From contig NZ_LQBQ01000001.1 of the NCBI RefSeq assembly GCF_001507595.1, forward strand, positions 1 through 64,000: a stretch of 64,000 nt of DNA, written 5' to 3'. This DNA is from Ruegeria marisrubri. Its GTDB lineage: Bacteria > Pseudomonadota > Alphaproteobacteria > Rhodobacterales > Rhodobacteraceae. Position numbers and translations under genes: made by a program. The notes under the pieces were generated by a model. That model worked only from the letters and a program-made list of their open reading frames with translations, was not told the DNA's origin and searched no databases. Position 1 is the stretch's first letter; each line of letters starts with the position of its first letter. Positions 33,606 to 40,966 of this stretch are shown piece after piece.

Positions 33606-35248
33606 GACGATGTGTCCTCCCGCATGTGGATCGAGCCGGTGGGACACTCGGCCACGCAGAGCCCGCAACCCTTGCAGTAGTCAGAGTTCACCACATAGCC
33701 GTTCTCCAACTTGGTGATCGCCATGTCCGGGCAGTAGAAGTAGCAGTTGTCACAATAGATGCAGGTTCCGCAGCTGAAACACCTCGCGGCCTCGGATCGC
33801 GCCTCGTTGGGTCCCAACGGCTGCTGCACTTCGTCAAAGGTTGCGAGGCGCGCCTCGATTTCAGTATTGCGTTGCCTGTTGCGGCCATGCGTGTCGTGAT
33901 AGGCGATGTTGATCCGGTCATAGGCGACCTGCGCCGCGCCATTCGCTGGCGGGCGGGCATCGCCCGGAGTGAGCGCGGCGGCTATCGCGGTTGCCGCCTC
34001 CTTGCCCATGCCGACGGCCTGGGTGACGAACCGGTTCATGCTCGCCACGTCACCGCCCGCATAGAGGCCGGGTTTGCTGGTTTGCCAGTCCCGCCCGGTT
34101 GCGACCACCGGGCCTTTCGCGTCCAGCACTCCGCTCCACCGTGCGAGATCAGCATCTTGCCCGATCGCGGGGATGATCGTATCGGCCATGAGTTCGAAAT
34201 CGCTGCCGTCCAGTGGCTCGACGCTGAATGCTCCGGGCGCATCGCCGGGCTCGAAATCCACGCGAACACAGTTCAGAACGACGCCCGAACCAAGGGCCTC
34301 GGCGGATTTCATCATCGCGCCATGAACGAAGTTCACACCCTCCTCGACGGCTTCCTCGACCTCGATTCGCTGCGCGGGCAATCGCCCTTCGGGTTCGAGG
34401 GCCAGAACGGTGACAGAGCGCCCGAGGCGGCGGGCCGAACGGGCGACATCCATCGCCGCGCTGCCGCCGCCGATCACGATGACCCTTGCGCCGGTACGGT
34501 CGGTCTGTTCCGAGACCGGCGCGGCAAGAAAATCGGCGCTGTCCACGACCCAAGGGTTGGCATAGTCGAGTGCGGGCAATCTCTTTGGAAGGCTGGCACC
34601 CGTTGCCAGAAACACCGCGTCATGGCTGTTTTGCAGGGTTTCCAGCGCGGCTCCGTCGACCGCAGGGACACCGAGATGCAGGTCGACCCCCATTGCGGTG
34701 ATGCGGTTGATTTCGCCGTCCAGAACCGATCTGGCCAGCCGATAGGCCGGGATGCCGAACCGCATGAGCCCGCCCAACTCGTCCTTCGTCTCGTACAACG
34801 CCACCCGGAAACCGCGGCGCCGCAACTGATAGGCGGCCGACAATCCGGCGGGCCCTCCGCCGATGACGGCAACGGATGTCTCCTGGGTGGGCGGGGCGGA
34901 AAACTGCCAACCCTCGGCAAGCGCCGTGTCGCCGACGAAGCGTTCCAGGCTGCAGATGCCGACAGTCTCGTCCATATGCTGCCTGTTGCAGGCGGATTCG
35001 CAAGGGTGATGACAAATACGCCCTGCTATGGCTGGAAAGGGGTTGTTTTCGGTGAGAGTAACCCAGGCACCGTAAACATCTCCGTCCTTTACCTGCTTGA
35101 TCCACTCGGCAATGTGTCCGTGGACCGGGCAGGCGCCGAGGCACGGTGAGGGTTGGTTTTGGTAGTTCGGCAGCGCGCTGCGCCATGTGCCGGTCATCCG
35201 GTTTTCGCTGGTCAGGTGGGTCCATAGCGGAGAAGGATGCTTGTTCAT
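33602..35248 (-). CDS. padH: phenylglyoxylate oxidoreductase FAD/NAD- and FeS-binding subunit
   Basis: 548 residues with three parts. An N-terminal GltD-like cysteine domain has C-L-G-A-C-P-V-H-G-H-I and I-C-H-H-P-C-E-S-A-C-N-R. The middle has FAD and NAD(P) Rossmann motifs V-I-G-G-G-P-A-G-L-S-A-A-Y and V-I-V-I-G-G-G-S-A-A-M-D-V-A. The C-terminal 2[4Fe-4S] ferredoxin domain has C-I-Y-C-D-N-C-Y-F-Y-C-P and C-K-G-C-G-L-C-V-A-E-C-P. This subunit passes electrons from the oxidoreductase core to NAD. In Azoarcus the complex has a separate small ferredoxin subunit; here a ferredoxin domain is part of this protein and no separate one is seen. Confidence 0.83.
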   Translation of the reverse strand: MNKHPSPLWTHLTSENRMTGTWRSALPNYQNQPSPCLGACPVHGHIAEWIKQVKDGDVYGAWVTLTENNPFPAIAGRICHHPCESACNRQHMDETVGICSLERFVGDTALAEGWQFSAPPTQETSVAVIGGGPAGLSAAYQLRRRGFRVALYETKDELGGLMRFGIPAYRLARSVLDGEINRITAMGVDLHLGVPAVDGAALETLQNSHDAVFLATGASLPKRLPALDYANPWVVDSADFLAAPVSEQTDRTGARVIVIGGGSAAMDVARSARRLGRSVTVLALEPEGRLPAQRIEVEEAVEEGVNFVHGAMMKSAEALGSGVVLNCVRVDFEPGDAPGAFSVEPLDGSDFELMADTIIPAIGQDADLARWSGVLDAKGPVVATGRDWQTSKPGLYAGGDVASMNRFVTQAVGMGKEAATAIAAALTPGDARPPANGAAQVAYDRINIAYHDTHGRNRQRNTEIEARLATFDEVQQPLGPNEARSEAARCFSCGTCIYCDNCYFYCPDMAITKLENGYVVNSDYCKGCGLCVAECPTGSIHMREDTSS

Positions 35249-35251
35249 TGT

Positions 35252-35800
35252 TCAGACCTCCACGGCGACCGGCTGCAACAAACCGTAGGCTTCGCGGCAT
35301 GCTGCCAAATTTTCCTGCACTTTCGTTGGTGCAGTTTCCTTGATGACGCGGCACATGGCATCGATTCCGGGTTTGCCGACTGTTGCTGAGAACGCCCCCA
35401 AAAGCGCCGAATTCACGACTTTTCCCATGTTGTTGCGCCGGGCGATGGCCTTGCCATCCACAGGAACGACCCGAAGGTTTCCGCGGCTCGGCAGCGCCTC
35501 GGGCTCCCGTGCGGAATTGACCACCACCACCGCGCCGTCCCCGGCCAGCTTGAGAAAGGCGTCGTCCAGCAGGCTATCGTCAAAGCACAAAAGGGCGGAA
35601 GCGCTCGAGATGTTGCAGCGCAGCCGGATCGGGCGGGTATCGACCCTGAGCGATGACGTCACCGGGGTGCCGCGCCGCGCGCCGCCATAGGTGGAAAAGG
35701 ACTGTACATGGTAGCCTTCCGTGAACAGCGCCTGCGCCAACTGGTTGCCCGCGGTCTGCGCCCCTTGGCCGCCGCGACCGAGGATTATGATTTCGAGCAT
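35252..35800 (-). CDS. padE: phenylglyoxylate oxidoreductase gamma subunit
   Basis: 182 residues of the 2-oxoacid:acceptor oxidoreductase gamma family: I-I-I-L-G-R-G-G-Q-G-A-Q-T-A-G near the N-terminus, Y-G-G-A-R-R-G-T-P-V-T-S-S-L-R-V and N-M-G-K-V-V-N-S-A-L-L-G-A. It has no cluster cysteine pattern and provides the CoA-binding gamma domain of the complex. It lies 36 bp after the acyl-CoA ligase gene and three bases before padH, so all are read together. Confidence 0.83.
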   Translation of the reverse strand: MLEIIILGRGGQGAQTAGNQLAQALFTEGYHVQSFSTYGGARRGTPVTSSLRVDTRPIRLRCNISSASALLCFDDSLLDDAFLKLAGDGAVVVVNSAREPEALPSRGNLRVVPVDGKAIARRNNMGKVVNSALLGAFSATVGKPGIDAMCRVIKETAPTKVQENLAACREAYGLLQPVAVEV

Positions 35801-35836
35801 GACGCGCTCCGGTTTTTCATTTCGATTCTCAAGATT

Positions 35837-37405
35837 TCAGTTCCGTAGCTTGAAACGCTGGATCTTCCCCGTCGCGGTCTTGGGAAGTTCATCGACCGCA
35901 ACAACCCAGCGCGGGTATTTCCACACGCCGATCGAGGTCTGTACATGGATCTTCAGCTCTTCGAGAAGGCCGTTCACCTCACCTGGTTGGTTGAGGACGA
36001 CGAAGGCCTTGGGCTTCACGAGCCCTTCCTCGTCTTCGTGCGCCACGACGGCCGCCTCGATCACCGCCGGGTGCGAAATGATCGCCTGCTCAACCTCGAA
36101 CGGTGACACCCAACGACCGCTGACCTTGAACATGTCATCGGTGCGACCGCAGTAGTGATAGTACCCTTCTTCGTCCCGTATGTACTTGTCGCCGGTCCGG
36201 GTCCACTCGCCCAGGAACGTGGCGCGGGACTTGGCCCGCTGGTTCCAGTAGCCGTCGCCAGCCGACCCGCCCGAAACCAGAAGCTCGCCCATTTCGCCGT
36301 CCTTGACGTCATTGCCATTTTCATCGACGAGACGCAGCTTGTAGCCCGGGAATTCCCGCCCCGAAGTGCCATAGCGGATGTCGTCTGGTCGGTTGGACAG
36401 AAAGACATGCAGCATTTCCGTCGATCCGATCCCGTCGAGGACGCCCACGCCCATGCGGCGTTCCCAGTTTCGGCCGACGTCTTCGGGCAGACCCTCGCCG
36501 GCCGAAATGCACAGGCGCAATCTGTTGGATCCGTTCTCCGGGGTGCATGCGGCGTCAGCAAGCATTGCTGCGTAGAGCGTGGGAACCCCGAAGAAGAGGG
36601 TCGGGTTGAACCGGTGCATCATCTCCAGGACGGACCGTGGTGTCGGACGGTCCGGCAGAAGCACCGCCGTGGCGCCGACCGACATCGGAACTGCCATGCT
36701 AGCGCCCAGCCCGTATGCGAAAAAAAGCTTTGCCGCGCTGAAGCACACGTCATCATGTCGGATTCCCAGAACGTTCCGACCGTAGTTGTCAGCGACATAG
36801 GCGGGGCTGGTATGCACATGGCGGACGCCCTTGGGGGCTCCGGTCGAGCCTGATGAATACAGCCAGAATGCGGTTTCATCCGGATGGGTCCGCGCCGTTT
36901 CGAACGTGTCCCCGGCCTCGGCCATCAAAGAGCTTAGATCCGGGTAACCGGTGCCATCTCCGCCTGACACGATGATGTGCTCGAGGAACGGAAGCTTCCC
37001 GAACAAGGGCTCGACCACCGCAAGCAGCGGAGCGGACACAATGAGCGCCTGCGCGCGGCTGTCTTCCAGCATGTAGAGGTACTGGTCGCCAGTCAGGAGC
37101 GTGTTCAGACAGACCGGCACGATTCCCGCCCGTACCGCGCCCCAGAAAACGCCGGGATAGTCCACTGTATCCAGCATCAGCACCGCGACCCGCGTTTCGC
37201 GGTGTATTCCGAGCCCGGTCAACATGTTGGCGATCTGGTTGGTGGCCGTTTGCAGCTGCGCATAGGTCAAGGTCCGGTGAGGATCGACAAAGGCGTACTT
37301 TTCCCCAAACCCGTTTGAAACGTTGCGGTCCACCATCACTTCGGCGGCGTTGTAGTGATTTGCCCGAGTCACGAAGGCAGCCTCCCAAACCACTTCCGTT
37401 TTCAT
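35837..37405 (-). CDS. benzoate (or 4-hydroxybenzoate)-CoA ligase
   Basis: 522 residues of the AMP-forming acyl-CoA synthetase family, benzoate-CoA ligase branch by overall layout. It has the P-loop Y-S-S-G-S-T-G-A-P-K-G-V-R-H, F-F-G-V-P-T-L-Y-A-A-M-L, D-G-I-G-S-T-E-M-L-H-V-F-L, T-G-D-K-Y-I-R-D-E-E-G-Y and the C-terminal P-K-T-A-T-G-K-I-Q-R with the catalytic Lys (a likely acetylation target). It forms benzoyl-CoA or 4-hydroxybenzoyl-CoA; benzoate and 4-hydroxybenzoate enzymes (BadA, HbaA, BclA) are too similar to separate here. The ATG lies five bases from operator 5 with no recognisable Shine-Dalgarno, so the leader is very short. Confidence 0.87.
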   Translation of the reverse strand: MKTEVVWEAAFVTRANHYNAAEVMVDRNVSNGFGEKYAFVDPHRTLTYAQLQTATNQIANMLTGLGIHRETRVAVLMLDTVDYPGVFWGAVRAGIVPVCLNTLLTGDQYLYMLEDSRAQALIVSAPLLAVVEPLFGKLPFLEHIIVSGGDGTGYPDLSSLMAEAGDTFETARTHPDETAFWLYSSGSTGAPKGVRHVHTSPAYVADNYGRNVLGIRHDDVCFSAAKLFFAYGLGASMAVPMSVGATAVLLPDRPTPRSVLEMMHRFNPTLFFGVPTLYAAMLADAACTPENGSNRLRLCISAGEGLPEDVGRNWERRMGVGVLDGIGSTEMLHVFLSNRPDDIRYGTSGREFPGYKLRLVDENGNDVKDGEMGELLVSGGSAGDGYWNQRAKSRATFLGEWTRTGDKYIRDEEGYYHYCGRTDDMFKVSGRWVSPFEVEQAIISHPAVIEAAVVAHEDEEGLVKPKAFVVLNQPGEVNGLLEELKIHVQTSIGVWKYPRWVVAVDELPKTATGKIQRFKLRN

Positions 37406-37410
37406 AAAAA

Positions 37411-37430
37411 GTATTGTAGTACTAATATAC
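37411..37430. promoter_or_regulatory. operator copy 5, CoA-ligase/pad promoter and divergent SDR
   Basis: Sequence GTA-TTGT-AGTACT-AATA-TAC. On the minus strand TATATT (complement of 37424-37429) fits a -10 for the ligase gene, with transcription starting only about 12 nt before the ATG at 37405. The divergent SDR gene starts at 37538, about 108 bases away. Confidence 0.75.
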
Positions 37431-37537
37431 CTAATTTAACTGCCGCGCAATCTGAGAATTGCCATGGGGGCCGTTCAATCATCGCTGGCCTTTTGGAAAA
37501 CGCGGAAAAAAAGAAACGCTGAGGGAAGGTCGAAATC

Positions 37538-38455
37538 TTGAGAAAGCGTCTGTTGGAAGGAAAAGTGGCGCTCGTCACAGGGGGGGGACGTGGCGTGGGG
37601 CGCGACATCGCATTGATGATGGCGAACATGGGTGCGAAGGTCGTGGTCAATGACCTTGGTGCTGAAAACGACGGCGAGGGGCAGGATGAAACCCCGGCGC
37701 GCGCTGTTGCTGATGAGATTGCCGCGAATGGCGGTGAGGCGGCAGTGAATTATGGGTCGGTCGCGATATTCGATCACGCCAAGGCCATGGTCGAGTTGGC
37801 GCTGAGCAGCTTTGGTCGACTTGACGTAGTGGTCAACAACGCCGGGATTCTGCGTGACTCGATCTTTCACAAGATGACCGAACGGGACTTTGACCAGGTG
37901 ATTGCGGTTCACCTGAAGGGGGCGTTCAATGTCAGCCGCTGTGCGGCTGATGTGTTTCGCGATCAGCAATCCGGATGTTTCGTGCACATGACCTCGACCT
38001 CCGGGCTGATCGGCAATATGGGGCAGGCCAACTACATGGCCGCCAAGCTGGGTATTGCCGGTCTGTCGAAATCCATCGCGCTGGATATGGCGCGCTACAA
38101 TGTCCGGTCGAATTGCATCGCCCCTTTCGCGTGGAGCCGCATGACGGAGTCCATTCCCGCGGTCACGCCGGAGGAGATGGCTCGCGTCGAGAAGCTCCGC
38201 CAGATGACCCCGGACAAGATCGCAGTGGTCGCGACAGCTCTGGCGGCTGACGAGGCGCAGGACGTGACAGGTCAGATCTTCGCGGTTCGCAACAACGAGA
38301 TTTTCCTGATGGGACAATCGCGCCCCCTGCGCGGAATGCAGCGCAGCGAGGGCTGGACGCCGGAAACTGTTCTGACGCACGCATTTCCGGCCATGAAGGC
38401 AAGCTTTTTCGGGCTCGACCGAACGTCGGATGTGTTCACCTGGGAACCGGTGTGA
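37538..38455 (+). CDS. SDR-family 3-hydroxyacyl-CoA dehydrogenase-like protein
   Basis: 305 residues of the SDR family, of the type seen in the dehydrogenase domain of multifunctional beta-oxidation enzyme 2. It has V-T-G-G-G-R-G-V-G-R-D-I-A, V-V-V-N-D-L-G, N-N-A-G-I-L-R-D, then S-T-S-G-L-I-G-N-M-G-Q-A-N-Y-M-A-A-K for the Ser and YxxxK site. It may oxidise a 3-hydroxyacyl-CoA; 3-hydroxypimeloyl-CoA released by Oah is an attractive substrate by context, but this is inference. The start is TTG 37538 with AAGG eight bases upstream. It is divergent from the ligase gene across operator 5. Confidence 0.75.
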   Translation: MRKRLLEGKVALVTGGGRGVGRDIALMMANMGAKVVVNDLGAENDGEGQDETPARAVADEIAANGGEAAVNYGSVAIFDHAKAMVELALSSFGRLDVVVNNAGILRDSIFHKMTERDFDQVIAVHLKGAFNVSRCAADVFRDQQSGCFVHMTSTSGLIGNMGQANYMAAKLGIAGLSKSIALDMARYNVRSNCIAPFAWSRMTESIPAVTPEEMARVEKLRQMTPDKIAVVATALAADEAQDVTGQIFAVRNNEIFLMGQSRPLRGMQRSEGWTPETVLTHAFPAMKASFFGLDRTSDVFTWEPV

Positions 38456-38588
38456 TGCCGGGTGATCCTCTTGGCTGACGGGCCGGAATCGCTGCTGCCG
38501 GGACACTGGTCGAGATTTCCGCCCTGCTGCGCGTCCGCGGCGCGTTCGGGGTGGTTCGCATCAAACACCGCGGTCTAGGGAGGAATAC

Positions 38589-39620
38589 ATGACCATATTG
38601 AAATCACTCAAGTGCCTGGTGGGCGGGGCGGCGTTGGCGCTGTCGACATCGGGAGCGGCGCTGGCCGCGGAGTTCTCGTTCAACCTGCAGAGCTTCCTGC
38701 CTGCCCAGGCCACCATCCCCAGCAAGATCATCGACGTGTGGGCCGACGAGATCGAGGAGAAGTCGGGCGGGCGCATCGAGATCAATCGCTATCCGTCGAT
38801 GCAGTTGGGTGGCAAGCCGCCCGAGTTGATCGACCAGGTGATCGACGGCGTTATCGACATCACATGGAACGTGGTGGGCTATACCCCGGGGCGTTTCCCG
38901 TCGACCGAGGTGTTCGAGTTGCCGTTCCTCGTGACCGATGCCCGTGCGGCCTCGTCGGCCTATTGGCAGATGATGCAGGAGCACATGGCGGATTCGGAGT
39001 TCAAGGACGTCAAGGTGCTGGGCGTGTGGGTTCACGGCCCCGGTGTCATCCACGCGAACAAGCCGGTTCTGGCGCCGGCTGATTTCAACGGCATGAAGAT
39101 CCGAGGGGCTTCGCGTCAGGTCAACGCGCTTCTCAAGGAACTGGGCGCAACCCCTGTCGGAATGCCGGTGCCGGCGGTGCCGGAAGCTCTATCCAAAGGC
39201 GTGATCGACGGGACCACCATTCCCTGGGAGGTTACCAAGGCACTGAAAGTGCCGGAACTGGTCCATAACCATACCGAGTTCACCGGCCCGATGATGTACA
39301 CCGTCACCTTCGTCCTGGCGATGAACCACGACAAGTACAACAGCCTGCCGGAAGACCTGAAGGCCGTTGTCGACGAAGCCTCGGGGCTGAAGTTCTCGGT
39401 CTTTGCCGGTGGCACGCAGCAAGCCTATGACGAACCGTCGCGGCAACTGGCTGTCGAGATGGGCAACAACATCGTGACCCTCGACGAGAAGCAGTCGGCG
39501 GAATGGGCGGCGGCGGCCGCGCCCGTCTATGACGCCTGGATCGCCGAGATGAATGAAAGGGGTATCGACGGACAGGCCCTGATCGACGAGGCCAAGGCGC
39601 TGATGGCGGCCTACAAGTAA
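38589..39620 (+). CDS. TRAP transporter DctP-type substrate-binding protein (orphan)
   Basis: 343 residues. A signal peptide covers residues 1 to about 26 (ending G-A-A-L-A). The periplasmic DctP domain has M-Q-L-G-G-K-P-P-E-L-I-D-Q-V, F-E-L-P-F-L and M-K-I-R-G-A-S-R, whose Arg usually binds the ligand carboxylate. Such proteins deliver organic acids to a DctQM permease. Only a 34-residue start of DctQ follows, and no DctM is in the window, so uptake would need a permease elsewhere. An aromatic or cyclic carboxylate ligand would fit the island but is not shown by sequence. Confidence 0.88.
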   Translation: MTILKSLKCLVGGAALALSTSGAALAAEFSFNLQSFLPAQATIPSKIIDVWADEIEEKSGGRIEINRYPSMQLGGKPPELIDQVIDGVIDITWNVVGYTPGRFPSTEVFELPFLVTDARAASSAYWQMMQEHMADSEFKDVKVLGVWVHGPGVIHANKPVLAPADFNGMKIRGASRQVNALLKELGATPVGMPVPAVPEALSKGVIDGTTIPWEVTKALKVPELVHNHTEFTGPMMYTVTFVLAMNHDKYNSLPEDLKAVVDEASGLKFSVFAGGTQQAYDEPSRQLAVEMGNNIVTLDEKQSAEWAAAAAPVYDAWIAEMNERGIDGQALIDEAKALMAAYK

Positions 39621-39627
39621 CTCGGAT

Positions 39628-39658
39628 CGCTGCGCCGGTGCCCGGCGCAGCGTTTTTT
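39628..39658 (+). terminator. terminator/attenuator after dctP-like gene
   Basis: Perfect 11-bp stem CGCTGCGCCGG / CCGGCGCAGCG with a three-base loop, followed by six T. It starts eight bases after the stop codon. In TRAP operons a hairpin here commonly lowers expression of the permease genes relative to the binding protein. Confidence 0.9.
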
Positions 39659-39686
39659 CCCAAGGAGATGGGAGAGGGGCATTTCA

Positions 39687-39791
39687 ATGCGCCGTTTGAC
39701 GGATCGACTTGCTCGCACGTTGGCCGTTTCCGGAGGGGTTGTACTGACCGTGCTAATCTTTGTTACCTGTAAAACTTCAGGCTTGATCTGA
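39687..39791 (+). pseudogene. truncated DctQ-type TRAP small permease, N-terminal fragment
   Basis: A 34-residue ORF with GGGAGAGGGG upstream. It begins M-R-R-L-T-D-R-L-A-R-T-L-A and enters a hydrophobic helix V-V-L-T-V-L-I-F-V-T-C, which is how DctQ small permease subunits start. It then runs into K-T-S-G-L-I and a TGA. The remaining roughly 130 residues and the large DctM subunit are missing. The TRAP operon has therefore been cut here by deletion or rearrangement just before the nar region. Confidence 0.75.
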
Positions 39792-40040
39792 CGGACATCT
39801 CAGCGAACAGCGCTGAGGGTGGGTTGTTGGCTGTGTCTTGGATCGGGAGCCTGGGTTGCCACTTCATCGAAGATCAGCAGACAACGAACCACAACTTGTG
39901 TCAGCGCCCGAATTTCAGAGGGTAGCTCTCCCCTCGCCGAGCACACTGCGGCGCCGTCACACGAACCGCTGTACTCGACGGCAGGCTGGCAGACTCTCAC
40001 CAAAAAACACCGCCTGCCACTCGGGTCCTTTCCGCCCCTC
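39792..40040. other. intergenic stretch at the TRAP/nar junction
   Basis: 249 bases with no gene I can support. It contains a small hairpin, CTCAGCG-AACAG-CGCTGAG, just after the truncated dctQ. A minus-strand frame here has no recognisable domain. It probably represents scar sequence from the event that truncated the TRAP permease. Confidence 0.4.
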
Positions 40041-40730
40041 CTAGTCGTCAATAAGCGGGTTAGGGTGTGCGAATTCCTCCAGCGCTTGCTGGTCAAAGAT
40101 GGTTACGCGCCCGCCTTTGCTGGAAACTCCGTGATCTCTCAGGTTTTTGAAGGCACGGCTGAGGCTTTCGGGTGTCATGCCAAGAAACGACGCAAGTCTG
40201 CGTTTTCTGATGCTTAGATCGAACTCGTTTGCCCCACCGGCCCGCTTTTGTTGTCGGAGGATGTAATTGGCAAGCCGTTCCAGAGACGCTCTCAGTTTGA
40301 GATTTTTCGTCGTTTTTACCAACAACCGATAATTCTCCGCCAACTCGGTTACTACCGCGCGCGCGAATTGGGGGTCTTGTTCGAAAACCGTCCTCACGTC
40401 TTGGCTAGGGACCAGAACGATGCGACTCTTCTCAAGTGTCTCGGCGGACATCAGATAGGGTGCATCCTTGATCGATGCGGCAATGATGAACGTCGAGACA
40501 GGTCTGACCGTGGTCATGCTAGTCTCGCGTTCGTTCCAGGTCGCATATAACGAGACCGACCCAGACAGGACGATATGCAAAAAGTCGCTGGGTTCTCCCT
40601 CGCTGACTATTTCCACAAGAGGGGGGAATGTCTGGACATAGGACCCGCGCATTAGAATTTCGAAGTTTTCGTCGCTCATGTCGCGAAACAACGGAAGTTT
40701 TCGAATCTCTGAATGCTCTGATTCGGGCAT
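40041..40730 (-). CDS. narR: Crp/Fnr-family regulator of nitrate respiration, NarR-like
   Basis: 229 residues. An N-terminal cyclic-nucleotide-binding-type beta barrel (residues about 10-130) and a long dimer helix lead to a helix-turn-helix with R-R-L-A-S-F-L-G-M-T-P-E-S-L-S-R-A-F. The E-x-x-S-R in the recognition helix matches the FNR group, which reads TTGAT/TTGAC-type half-sites. The protein contains no cysteine at all, so it cannot carry an FNR [4Fe-4S] cluster. This fits NarR/NnrR/Dnr-type proteins that respond to nitrate, nitrite or NO. It is divergent from narK, with two matching boxes in between. Confidence 0.82.
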   Translation of the reverse strand: MPESEHSEIRKLPLFRDMSDENFEILMRGSYVQTFPPLVEIVSEGEPSDFLHIVLSGSVSLYATWNERETSMTTVRPVSTFIIAASIKDAPYLMSAETLEKSRIVLVPSQDVRTVFEQDPQFARAVVTELAENYRLLVKTTKNLKLRASLERLANYILRQQKRAGGANEFDLSIRKRRLASFLGMTPESLSRAFKNLRDHGVSSKGGRVTIFDQQALEEFAHPNPLIDD

Positions 40731-40774
40731 GGGCGAAGCTCACCTTTTTGTTGGACGCAAAGTCAAGCACTGGC

Positions 40775-40788
40775 CTGACATTTGTCAA
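40775..40788. promoter_or_regulatory. FNR/NarR-type box 1 in the narR-narK intergenic region
   Basis: Sequence C-TGAC-ATTT-GTCAA, nine of ten positions of the TTGAC-N4-GTCAA consensus. It lies 45 bases from the narR start, so it may control narR itself. Confidence 0.65.
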
Positions 40789-40888
40789 GCCCATGTCGGC
40801 CGGTCATCAATTCAGACCTTGATCAAATCACGTTCGCTGTTTGACATTTGCGATATTCCTTTGATTTTCAAGTATTTTTTATCGCTGC

Positions 40889-40902
40889 ATGACTTAGGTC
40901 AA
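40889..40902. promoter_or_regulatory. FNR/NarR-type box 2 upstream of narK
   Basis: Sequence A-TGAC-TTAG-GTCAA, nine of ten consensus positions. Its centre is about 71 bases before the narK ATG. A class II promoter (centre near -41.5) would start at about 40937, giving a 30-nt leader. Confidence 0.7.
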
Positions 40903-40966
40903 GTGCGTTTCCACCCGGTCAATACAGATCTGGCGTGCTTACTGCCGTTCGTGCCGGGAGAAGGGT

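Noticed and set aside
33626-35149. 507-codon open frame on the plus strand
   Set aside because: Mirror frame of padH; no family features.
39800-40096. 99-codon frame on the minus strand between the TRAP remnant and narR
   Set aside because: It overlaps the end of narR, has no ribosome site and no recognisable content.
40861-40871. TTGATTTTCAA as a further FNR box
   Set aside because: The half-sites are three bases apart instead of six (TTGA-N6-TCAA), so the geometry is wrong.
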